A stretch of 64,000 nt of DNA, taken from NCBI GenBank assembly GCA_900199595.1, contig FZRB01000011.1, positions 1 to 64,000 on the forward strand, written 5' to 3'. Origin of the DNA: Lachnospiraceae bacterium. Lineage in GTDB: Bacteria; Bacillota; Clostridia; Lachnospirales; Lachnospiraceae. A program made the position numbers and the translations under genes. Positions 35,898-44,734 of this stretch are shown here, piece after piece; position 1 is the first letter of the stretch; each line of letters starts with the position of its first letter. The notes below the pieces were generated by a model. It was not told where the DNA came from. It was given only the letters and a program-made list of their open reading frames with translations, and ran no database searches.

Positions 35898-37178
35898 ATG
35901 AAGCACTTCCTCACACATTCTAATAATCCTGAACGTTCCGCGGTAGTCTGGAACATGGTAGCAAGTATTGCCATGGCATTTCAGTCAGTGATACTTCTTG
36001 TTGTGATATCCAATACTCCGGGACTTGGAATAGTCCCGGCAGGAATATTCACCATGGGGCATTCCCTTAACAACCTGTTTATATGTATTGGTAAATATGG
36101 CACTAGGGTATTTCAGGTATCTGACGTAAAACGAGAATATACTTTTAAAACATACAGACTTGCCAGAATCATTAGTGTTCTGTTGATGGCTTTGATATCA
36201 TTGTTGTATGTGCTGATAAATCGAAGTCTTAATGCATACTCATTTGAAAAAACTATAATTCTGATATGGATGTGTTTTTACAAACTTCCCGATGCTTACG
36301 AAGATGTATATTATGGAGAATATCAGAGGAATAACAGATTGGATGTAGCATCAAAAGCGACTTCTATAAGATTAGTTATTAATATTTTTTTATGGTCGGT
36401 TTTATTAATGACTACAAAGAATATGGTTATATCTGTCATTGTAACTACAATTGTAACTTGTGTTATTATGTGCTGGTTTATTACAATTACAAAAGAGTTT
36501 GCAACAGATGAAACAAAAAAAGATGATTCAACGGATAAAAAAAGTGTATTGTCTCTGCTTTGGGTTACATTACCAATAGCTTTGTCATCATTCCTGGCTA
36601 TATACATAGGTACTGCTCCACGAATGGCTATAGATAAATTGATGGATGATACCAGCCAAGCTATATATGGTTATATAGTAATGCCAATCTTTGTTGTGGA
36701 ACTTCTTCTTATGTTTGTGTTAAATCCTGCCATGTACAAATTTTCTCGTTTTTGGGATGAAAGTAATATTTCTGGGTATATAAAGGAAACTATAAAACAT
36801 GTTTTTGTGATTGCTGGACTTACTATTGTGTGTATGCTGGGAGCGTGGCTTTTTGGTGTTCCGATCTTATCAGTTTTATACAATAAAGATATGGAGCATT
36901 ATAAGATGGATATTGTAATTATGATGCTTTCCGGTGGTTTTTTGGCTTTATCGACTCTTTTAATAGTTCTTCTTACGATAATGAGACAACAAAAGTATAT
37001 ATTGATAGGCTTTGTTGTTGCCTCTGTGTTTGAGACTGTTCTAGCATTTATTGCAGTATCAAAAAATGGAGTAAGAGGAGCAATTAACTGTTATCTATTT
37101 ATAGTTATTACTCTTTGTATAATATACTTATTTGGATATATTTTTAATGTAGTGCGTTCAACTAAAATAAAAGATTGA
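35898..37178 (+). CDS. Polysaccharide flippase-like multi-pass membrane protein
   Basis: A 426-aa protein with about 12 hydrophobic segments, matching the size and organisation of MVF-type oligosaccharide flippases (Wzx-like). Recognisable cues are the N-terminal ERSAVVWNMVASIAMAFQSV, the paired helices with charged RLARI and VASKATSIRLVIN, and a middle PIALSSFLAIYIGTAPRMAI segment typical of the family. It would move lipid-linked glycans outward. I chose ATG 35898, nine bases after GAGG; an ATG at 35883 lies inside the repeat without a ribosome site. It begins an AT-rich surface region. Confidence 0.75.
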   Translation: MKHFLTHSNNPERSAVVWNMVASIAMAFQSVILLVVISNTPGLGIVPAGIFTMGHSLNNLFICIGKYGTRVFQVSDVKREYTFKTYRLARIISVLLMALISLLYVLINRSLNAYSFEKTIILIWMCFYKLPDAYEDVYYGEYQRNNRLDVASKATSIRLVINIFLWSVLLMTTKNMVISVIVTTIVTCVIMCWFITITKEFATDETKKDDSTDKKSVLSLLWVTLPIALSSFLAIYIGTAPRMAIDKLMDDTSQAIYGYIVMPIFVVELLLMFVLNPAMYKFSRFWDESNISGYIKETIKHVFVIAGLTIVCMLGAWLFGVPILSVLYNKDMEHYKMDIVIMMLSGGFLALSTLLIVLLTIMRQQKYILIGFVVASVFETVLAFIAVSKNGVRGAINCYLFIVITLCIIYLFGYIFNVVRSTKIKD

Positions 37179-37190
37179 AAGGTCAATGAC

Positions 37191-37982
37191 ATGGATGAAC
37201 TGAATATAGATAAATTGTTAGAGGAAACATCAGATATTAAAGAAATGACAGAGCCGATTATTAAGGAAGTTGAACAAATTCCGGTAGAACCTCCTTCAGA
37301 GGATATTGAAAGAAGGAGAAGGAGAAAAAAAGACGAAGAAGAAGTACAACCTGAATGGCAGGGAGGAGAAATACAGAATAAATTCTGGGATTATTCATAT
37401 GAAAAAGACGGCGCAGCTGCCCATATTAAGACTAATAAATTGCTAGTAAAAATAATTGGAGTGATTGGTTTTATTGTTATTCCAATAATAGTTTTAGGCG
37501 TATTGTTGTTTAAAAAATTCGATCCAGAGAAAAAAACAGATGTTACTGAAATTGTAAGATATGATGAAGACAGGATAAGTCAAGAATTAGGTCTTTCGTT
37601 TATAAAGAGTGATTATTATACACCACGAGTTCGTGTATTGCCGGAGGAAATTGTATTTGCTAGAGCTGATAAGGGCTTTGCAGTGGTTTATATTAATAAC
37701 AAGCGGGCAGGTATATTCTTTGATGGTACAAAGTATACTTTGTATGGTTTGAGCGTCGGTGACTATTGCGGTGATGATTTTCAAGGACTTGAATTTAAAT
37801 ATGATCAATTCTATATGGACGAAGTAAAATATCATGCTGGAAGAAAAGAGTATTATTATTTATATAATACTAATACTTCAGAATGTATGATTGTTACGCT
37901 GGATTCAAAAGAAAAAACAGTAATAGAACTGGGGTATTTTTATGATTACCATCAGATATTGAGAACAGTATTAAATGAATGA
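37191..37982 (+). CDS. Single-pass membrane protein of unknown function
   Basis: A 263-aa protein that I do not recognise. Residues 1-80 are charged with an Arg/Lys cluster (ERRRRRKKDEEE, about 40-51). One strong transmembrane helix lies at about 87-108 (KIIGVIGFIVIPIIVLGVLLF). The rest, about 110-263, has a beta-rich look with many Tyr and Asp. The likely topology is N-terminus in, C-terminus out. The gene starts 12 bases after the flippase stop, behind AAAGG, so the two are probably co-transcribed and functionally related. Confidence 0.6.
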   Translation: MDELNIDKLLEETSDIKEMTEPIIKEVEQIPVEPPSEDIERRRRRKKDEEEVQPEWQGGEIQNKFWDYSYEKDGAAAHIKTNKLLVKIIGVIGFIVIPIIVLGVLLFKKFDPEKKTDVTEIVRYDEDRISQELGLSFIKSDYYTPRVRVLPEEIVFARADKGFAVVYINNKRAGIFFDGTKYTLYGLSVGDYCGDDFQGLEFKYDQFYMDEVKYHAGRKEYYYLYNTNTSECMIVTLDSKEKTVIELGYFYDYHQILRTVLNE

Positions 37983-38011
37983 TTATAAAATGATCATAAA
38001 AACACATATTT

Positions 38012-38052
38012 TTTACACAAAAAAGATGAAAATATGATACAATTACTATAAT
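38012..38052 (+). promoter_or_regulatory. Probable promoter region for the large surface protein
   Basis: A TTTACA (38012-38017) and several -10-like hexamers (TATGAT 38033, TACAAT 38038, TATAAT 38047-38052) lie in an AT-rich gap. No single pair has an ideal spacing, so the exact promoter is uncertain. Confidence 0.35.
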
Positions 38053-38100
38053 TTTTCATATATGTGCGTTATAAGTACTTTTGAAAGGAGAATACATTTT

Positions 38101-41100
38101 ATGAGAGAGAGGAAAGCTACAAAAAAAACAGTAATTAAACGTGTTTTTGCTGTTACATTAGCTGTGACTATGTTTTTTTCTAATGGATATTCTGCTATTC
38201 CATTGTTGGACAATAACGTAGTTAAAAGTGTTGAGGCAGCATCTCCATCGTTGGTTTTAAAACCAACTACATTATATGATGGATATTATGAAATAAAAAA
38301 AGAAAAAGATGCAGCGGGAAATGAGAGGAAAATACTAAAACAGAGTGAAGGGTTCGCTCCTGTTTCAGGATCAGATTTGTCCTCAGAAAATAATTATAAT
38401 TCTAGTGAAATTAAATATTCTGCCGGTGGACAAAGTGTACTATACATTGATGAAGGAACGTGCTTAGAATGTAGTCTTGAAACAGATGATAATTTTAATT
38501 ATTTTGATGCATATATTACGGACAAAGATGGACGACAATTAGATAGTTCTGTTGGAACTAGTAGTGATAACGTAAGTGATGATGATAGTATTACCAGAGC
38601 TACTACCATTAATAGAGATACTATTCCTTCTTCAAGTCAAAATGGAGGCGTGTATTTTGTTACGAATAGAAACAATGGCTTTAAGATTTGTGCAAATAAG
38701 GGGGCTTCTTCTAAATATGGTTATATTACTCTGTATTACCATAGTAAAACAGGGGATGTTTTGACTGGATTTATTCTGAAAGTTGTTGTTTTAAGTAAGA
38801 CAAAAGATTTTGAAGTTACAGGACAAGAGACTGTTGTTGCAACTAGAGAAGCAGAATTTAATGTATCAGGTGATGGTGGAACCGATGGATATCTATGGGA
38901 TGTAGATAATTCGCTTGGTAGTTTTTCAAAAACCAGTAATAGTACTGCATTATTTACAGCAGCTGACGCTGCTAATGGAAAAGAAGGATCTTTTAAGGTT
39001 ACAACTTATAGCGGAATTGATAAATCTGAAGAATCTAATGCGATTATAGCTATTAAATCACGTAATGTTTCTAGGACTTATAAGTTAAATGTTGCTAAGA
39101 GGGAAAAAGCAACTCAGGCGTTTTTTAAACTTAATAGCAGTGACGAAAACTATGTAGTTGAATCATTTGATGAGAGTATTTCAGATGAAGATTGGGAAGC
39201 TTTAAAAGCCAGCAATAATCATTATTTTGAAGATGGTGAAGGAAAAAGATTTGTAAAGTTTGCCAAGTATTATTTGGCAAAAGGTAAATCTTATGGCCTG
39301 AATGATAAATTTGATTGGTACCCTAAAAGCGCCAATGATATTTGGGTGTATTCATCCAGTAATAAGAGTGTTTTAATGGTGGCTCAGGATGGTATGATTA
39401 CTGGTAAAAATAATGGTATTGCTTCTGTGACTGTTAATCCTGAGGATGATAATGCAATCAGTGATAAAGCTTATGTTGAAGTATATACATTGACTACAAG
39501 TTTGACCACTAAAAAAGAAGATGGTACACCAATTACGTCATATAGCATGAGATCAACTAATGATATAGAAATTGATGTTGAAGAAGATGCAGATTCTTCG
39601 GAAAGAATTGAACCATTTGTTGCATTAAAAAGTGAAACAGATAACCAAAATACACCTTTAAAACGTGTTGTTACAGATTCTATTTCAGAAACTCAATTAG
39701 ATGTTGAGGTACAGTGGTTAGATGAACAAGATAATGTTGTATTAACACAAACACTGTTGAATCCTGAAGAATACTTTTCAGCCAATATTAAAAAATATAA
39801 GTTTACAGCAGGTACTATTTTAGATACAAAGAAGCTTGCAATAACTTTTTCTACAAATCGTACTGCTGGATATCTAGAAGATTATTCAGATATTTCAACC
39901 TATGTTTCGTTGGATTTATATGAAAAATATACAGGAGCACTTTCGCTCAAATCAGATAATGATACAGGTGAATTATGGACAGGTAAAAGTGACACAATAA
40001 CAGCTACAGTTGAGAATATAAATGTTGCTGATCAGATAGGATGGTCATTTAGTGATAATAATATTGATTCTGATGGAAATGCATGTTTAGTAATTAAAAA
40101 CGTTGAAAGTTCAAATAACAAAATTACGATAACTGCAAATAAAAAACCTACTTCAGGAAAAGTTGTTTTAACTGCAGTTACAAAGAGTAATGCTGATAAA
40201 TATGCGACATTGGATATTAATGTAAAAAAGAGTATTGATAGCTTGAAAATTAGTTCAGATCAGACTAAACCTACAGTTAATGTTGGAAAGACGTTACAGC
40301 TTGTCGCTGTTAAAAGTCCAGTTGATTCTGATGAAACTATTAGTTGGACTTCGGATAATAAAGATAAAGCCACAGTAGATACTGATACTGGAGTTGTTAC
40401 AGGAATTGAAGCGGGTACAGTAGTTATAACGGCTACAGCACAGCCTAGTGGTAAGAAAGCTACTATATCAATTAATATTGTTGAAGCAGGTAGGATTTCT
40501 ATCAAAAAAACAAATAGTGTTGATGCAGATGACATTGGAAATGTAGAAGGCGTAGTAAATTCAACACTTAATACATATGCAGTTGTTATAGATGTAAATA
40601 ATATTCAACAGCAATCAGCTGTGGTTGATTGGGAAATTGCAAATACAGATATTGTTAGTATAAAGTCTGCTAATGAAAATAAAACTAATGTGACTCTGGA
40701 GTTTAAGAAAGTTGGTACAACTACGGTTACTGTAACTAGTGGTGACGCTACTAAGACCTATAATGTAATAGTTACAGCACCTTTATCTAAGAAAGAATTC
40801 GTAACGTTAGATGATATAGAGGATCAGGTATATTTGCCAAATGGAAAAGTACCTACTATCATTGAAAACGTTACTAGTAGTGTAGATGCAAGAGGAGATA
40901 ACTACAAATTAACAAATGGAAAAGATTATGAGACTTCAAATAGCTACGAGGAAGGTGGTAAGTGTTCAAAGTATAGATTCACTATCACTGAAAAAGGGCT
41001 TTATACTGCTTCCACATATAAAGATTATAATGTTGTTACTAAATTAATAGGTGATGGAACAACATGCGATAAAGAAATAACTGTAGAACAGGTTGGAAGT

Positions 41101-44100
41101 CTTACATTTGATAATACAGCACAAAAACCTACATTGAGTATAAAATATACCAAGGATGGTGAAACTCAAGATCTTGTACTTGGTGATGATTATGATATCA
41201 ATGCGGTTTCAGGAGATGATTTAAAATCTGCTGGAGAACATACTGTTATTGTCTCAGGAAAAGGTAATTTTGCGGCAAGGGGCACAAATAAATCTTCATT
41301 TGAGTTTAAATATGAAATTGCACCATATGAAATAAATGCGGATAATGTGACCATTGATATAGCTAAAATAGTTAAAAACTTAAGAACATATACTGGTTCT
41401 GAAATAGAACCTACACCAGTTGTTAGCGTAGATCTAAAAAAACATGATGGTACTTCGGCGGTAGTTAAACTTATACAGAATACTGATTTTGAGTTTGGCT
41501 ATTATAATAATATAAATGCTGGGGATGCTACAATAAGTGTGACTGGTAAAGGAAATTATATCGGAAAAGCTTCTGATATATTTGAAATATATAGAAAGAG
41601 CGTAGCTGAGTTAGGTATCAAGCTAGACAGTAGTGTAACCTATACATATAATGGAAAAGAGATAGAACCTGTATTCAATCCTATTACATACAATGGTATG
41701 GCTTTAAAAGAAGGCGAGGATTATGAAATAACCTTAAGTAACAATATTGATGCAGGTACAGCAAGTTATGTGATAACTGGTAAAGGTAATTATGGTGTTG
41801 CTTTATCTGGTACTTATATTATAGCAAAAGCTAATGTTGCTAATCTTGTATATAAAGATATAGAAGATCAAACCTATACTGGTTTTCCTATGACTCCTAA
41901 GGTATCAATTTCAACAAGTGAAGGGGTTTCCCTTACAGAAGGACTTGATTATTCACTTGCTTATAATAAGAACACTTCTGAAACTGTTGGTGAAAAGGCT
42001 GAAGTGATTGTCACTGGAAAAGGTAATAATTTCCAGGGTAATACAACTAGATATTTTGATATCGTAATTGATAATAATGTTATAAAACCAGCTACAGGTA
42101 TTGATATTACTCAGACAAATGGCGATGAATTAATAGATGGAAAGATATATGTAAACAGTGGAAAAGAACATGAATTTAAGATTAAGCTTGTTGGTGATGA
42201 AGACTGCGACGATTCATTGAAATTAAATCAGGATGCAGCTAGTGGTTACTATTCAGCTAGTCTTAAAGATATATCATCAGACGGAAAAGCTGCTACACTT
42301 GTTGTTAAAGGTTTAAAACGTGGAGGTTCTTCTATAAGAATAGTTACCAGAAGTGGAGAGGTTAATATACCAATAGAAGTTATAGTTAATGTTCCGGCAA
42401 CGAAGGTTAATATTAAACTTGTTTCATATGATGAAAATGGTACAGCTAAAGAAACTGATGTTACAAATAAAGATCAGAATTTATATATAGATCATAATTA
42501 TATGTTTAAAGTTTCATTGACTCCTACTGATAGTACTGATGAAGTTGAATGGTCGATAGATAATGATAAAGTTGCAACCATAGATTCTGAAACAGGAGTG
42601 TTGCAGACTACTGGTACCGGTTCGCTTAAAGTTACAGCTACGACAAAGGCATCAGAAGTGTCGCCAGGTGGAGTGGTTGCAAGTGTTCCGATAATAGTTT
42701 CATCAAATATTGCTGTACAGAGTATAGAATTGGATTCGACAGAGAAGGAACTAAAAAAGGGAGATTCATTTACACTTAAAGCCACTTATGCACCATCTGA
42801 TTATACAGAAGAATTAAGTTGGGTAAGTACAGATGAAAATGTAGCTAAGGTTGAAACCAATGGAAAAGTTACAGCAGTAGGAAATGGAAAATGCGAAATA
42901 AAACGACAGAATCCAGATGGTACGGTGTTTGGCGTTTGTAATGTAAGTGTTTATACAATTGCTAATTCTATAATATTAGATAAACCAACTCTGTCGATTA
43001 GTGAGGGGGCAACAGGAGAAATAAATCTTTCCTTTGATCCTGAAGATGCATCTGATATTATAGATTGGACGGTTGAAAAACCTGAAATTGCAGAAATAGT
43101 ATCAGGAACGAGTGAATCAATTGTAGAAAAACAGTCTATTAAAGTAACAGGATTAAAAACTGGAACTACAAAATTGACTGCAACTGCAAGAAATTCTAAG
43201 AAAACAGCTGTTTGTACACTAACCGTAACTGAAGGCGAGGCAGAAACAGTTACAATAAGTGGAAAAGATTTTGAAATAGAAAATGATACTATTAATGTAA
43301 ATAGTGGTGATTACATTTATTTGGTTGGAAATGCATCAAATAGTACAGGGATTGTGTCGGAATCACTTAAGTGGATTTCATCAAATAAGAGTGCTGTCAG
43401 AATAATTGGCTCTGATAGTAATTCTGAAGTGAAGTTGCAGGCGGTAAGTGGTGGAGATGCAACCATTACTTATGGAAGTATTAAGGAAAATGGTGTCACT
43501 AAGAAAATTAATATCCATGTAATAGACAAACCTTCTTATATTTTGATAGATAAAAAGTCGTTAAGTATATCAGAAGGACAATCATTAGAACTGACAGCAA
43601 CCTATAATGATAAAGCTGTAGGCAAATTTGTTTGGGAAAGTTCTGATTCAAGTGTAGTAACTATTTCAGGTGTGTCTGAAGAGGAATCAAATACACAGAA
43701 GGTAACTATAAATGGATTAAAGGCAGGTAAAACTGCTACAATAACAGTAAAATCGGATAAGGATGGAGTTCAGTCAGCTACATGTACTATTACCATAGCT
43801 GATAACTTGGCTGAAACAGTAACTATTGATAAATCATCTGTTGAATTGATAAAAGGCAAGACAGTTACTCTTAAGGGAACTGCTTCCAGAAGTACGGGAA
43901 CAATAACTGAAGAGCTTGAATGGAAGTCTTCGAATCCTAATGTAATATCAATTACATCTGGACAGGGAACTGGTACAGCAGTATTTACAGCTGTTGCAGC
44001 AGGAACAGCAACTATTACTTATGGAAGTAAATTATCAAATGGTAAAACAGCCAGCTGCGTTGTAACTGTAAAGAATGCAGAATCATCTGCACCAGTTAGT

Positions 44101-44589
44101 CCTACAACAACTCCGACGACACCTACTGATAATCCGACAAATCCTACTAACCCAACAGAGACTATTGAAGTTGGATCAACTCAGATAGTAAGTGGAAATA
44201 CATATCTTGTAAAGAATGCTTCTGAAGTTACATTTAAGGCTTCTAAGAAATCTGGTACAAAGATTACTGTTCCTGCAACTGTTAAGATTGGAGGAAAGAG
44301 TTATAAGGTAACTGAGATATCTGCGAAAGCTTTTGCTAATAATAAGAAGATTAAGACAGTTATAATAGGTAAAAATGTAAAGAAAATTGGAAAAGAAGCG
44401 TTTGCAGGATGCTCAAATCTTAAGACAGTTACATTTAAGACTAAGAAGCTTACAAAAATCGGAAGCAAAGCATTTAAGACTATTAAGAAGGGGGCCAAGT
44501 TTAAGTGTCCGAAGGCTAAAAAGACGAAGTATAAGAAGATGCTTAAAAAGTCAGGCGTTCCGAAGAAAGCAAAATACGTAAAATACTAA
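38101..44589 (+). CDS. Large secreted Big_2/repeat surface protein with C-terminal leucine-rich module
   Basis: A 2162-aa protein. A signal peptide (basic KRKATKK-like start, then VFAVTLAVTMFFSNGYSA) is followed by Ig-like Big_2 domains, clearest near residues 713-795 (VNVGKTLQLVAV, SWTSDNKDKATVDTDTG) and 1430-1990. Residues about 1000-1325 hold repeats of the form YTG..(I/M).P.....EG.DY......GTA...TGKGNY. A Pro/Thr linker (about 1998-2020) leads to one BspA-like leucine-rich region (TEISAKAFANNKKI, KEAFAGCSNLKTVTF) and a Lys-rich end KKSGVPKKAKYVKY. No LPXTG motif is present. I chose ATG 38101, after GAAAGGAG. Its role may be adhesion or matrix structure. Confidence 0.85.
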   Translation: MRERKATKKTVIKRVFAVTLAVTMFFSNGYSAIPLLDNNVVKSVEAASPSLVLKPTTLYDGYYEIKKEKDAAGNERKILKQSEGFAPVSGSDLSSENNYNSSEIKYSAGGQSVLYIDEGTCLECSLETDDNFNYFDAYITDKDGRQLDSSVGTSSDNVSDDDSITRATTINRDTIPSSSQNGGVYFVTNRNNGFKICANKGASSKYGYITLYYHSKTGDVLTGFILKVVVLSKTKDFEVTGQETVVATREAEFNVSGDGGTDGYLWDVDNSLGSFSKTSNSTALFTAADAANGKEGSFKVTTYSGIDKSEESNAIIAIKSRNVSRTYKLNVAKREKATQAFFKLNSSDENYVVESFDESISDEDWEALKASNNHYFEDGEGKRFVKFAKYYLAKGKSYGLNDKFDWYPKSANDIWVYSSSNKSVLMVAQDGMITGKNNGIASVTVNPEDDNAISDKAYVEVYTLTTSLTTKKEDGTPITSYSMRSTNDIEIDVEEDADSSERIEPFVALKSETDNQNTPLKRVVTDSISETQLDVEVQWLDEQDNVVLTQTLLNPEEYFSANIKKYKFTAGTILDTKKLAITFSTNRTAGYLEDYSDISTYVSLDLYEKYTGALSLKSDNDTGELWTGKSDTITATVENINVADQIGWSFSDNNIDSDGNACLVIKNVESSNNKITITANKKPTSGKVVLTAVTKSNADKYATLDINVKKSIDSLKISSDQTKPTVNVGKTLQLVAVKSPVDSDETISWTSDNKDKATVDTDTGVVTGIEAGTVVITATAQPSGKKATISINIVEAGRISIKKTNSVDADDIGNVEGVVNSTLNTYAVVIDVNNIQQQSAVVDWEIANTDIVSIKSANENKTNVTLEFKKVGTTTVTVTSGDATKTYNVIVTAPLSKKEFVTLDDIEDQVYLPNGKVPTIIENVTSSVDARGDNYKLTNGKDYETSNSYEEGGKCSKYRFTITEKGLYTASTYKDYNVVTKLIGDGTTCDKEITVEQVGSLTFDNTAQKPTLSIKYTKDGETQDLVLGDDYDINAVSGDDLKSAGEHTVIVSGKGNFAARGTNKSSFEFKYEIAPYEINADNVTIDIAKIVKNLRTYTGSEIEPTPVVSVDLKKHDGTSAVVKLIQNTDFEFGYYNNINAGDATISVTGKGNYIGKASDIFEIYRKSVAELGIKLDSSVTYTYNGKEIEPVFNPITYNGMALKEGEDYEITLSNNIDAGTASYVITGKGNYGVALSGTYIIAKANVANLVYKDIEDQTYTGFPMTPKVSISTSEGVSLTEGLDYSLAYNKNTSETVGEKAEVIVTGKGNNFQGNTTRYFDIVIDNNVIKPATGIDITQTNGDELIDGKIYVNSGKEHEFKIKLVGDEDCDDSLKLNQDAASGYYSASLKDISSDGKAATLVVKGLKRGGSSIRIVTRSGEVNIPIEVIVNVPATKVNIKLVSYDENGTAKETDVTNKDQNLYIDHNYMFKVSLTPTDSTDEVEWSIDNDKVATIDSETGVLQTTGTGSLKVTATTKASEVSPGGVVASVPIIVSSNIAVQSIELDSTEKELKKGDSFTLKATYAPSDYTEELSWVSTDENVAKVETNGKVTAVGNGKCEIKRQNPDGTVFGVCNVSVYTIANSIILDKPTLSISEGATGEINLSFDPEDASDIIDWTVEKPEIAEIVSGTSESIVEKQSIKVTGLKTGTTKLTATARNSKKTAVCTLTVTEGEAETVTISGKDFEIENDTINVNSGDYIYLVGNASNSTGIVSESLKWISSNKSAVRIIGSDSNSEVKLQAVSGGDATITYGSIKENGVTKKINIHVIDKPSYILIDKKSLSISEGQSLELTATYNDKAVGKFVWESSDSSVVTISGVSEEESNTQKVTINGLKAGKTATITVKSDKDGVQSATCTITIADNLAETVTIDKSSVELIKGKTVTLKGTASRSTGTITEELEWKSSNPNVISITSGQGTGTAVFTAVAAGTATITYGSKLSNGKTASCVVTVKNAESSAPVSPTTTPTTPTDNPTNPTNPTETIEVGSTQIVSGNTYLVKNASEVTFKASKKSGTKITVPATVKIGGKSYKVTEISAKAFANNKKIKTVIIGKNVKKIGKEAFAGCSNLKTVTFKTKKLTKIGSKAFKTIKKGAKFKCPKAKKTKYKKMLKKSGVPKKAKYVKY

Positions 44590-44593
44590 AAAG

Positions 44594-44622
44594 TTTACAT
44601 TTTGAGTAGATTATTATATAAT
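44594..44622 (+). promoter_or_regulatory. Promoter of the leucine-rich repeat protein gene
   Basis: TTTACA (44594-44599), 17-bp spacer, TATAAT (44617-44622), starting five bases after the preceding stop codon. This is the second-best promoter match in the window. Transcription would begin near 44629. Confidence 0.75.
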
Positions 44623-44638
44623 TACAAAAGTGTCTAAT

Positions 44639-44678
44639 TACAACATGCTATTTCCGCAAGCGGGAATAGCGTGTTGTA
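44639..44678 (+). other. Strong leader hairpin near the transcript start
   Basis: The segment starting TACAACATGCTATTTCCG (44639) pairs with CGGGAATAGCGTGTTGTA (ending 44678) to give an 18-bp stem with two U-G wobbles and the 4-nt loop CAAG. It begins about ten bases after the expected start of transcription and is not followed by a T tract, so it looks like a 5' stabilising or regulatory hairpin rather than a terminator. Confidence 0.65.
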
Positions 44679-44734
44679 GTATAAAAAAGTAATATTGTTC
44701 TTACGTAAAATAAGAAAGGGGCGGTTTTAAAGAA

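Noticed and set aside
44480-44589. LPXTG sortase signal in the surface proteins
   Set aside because: Neither C-terminus has LPXTG, a hydrophobic helix and a charged tail in the required order.
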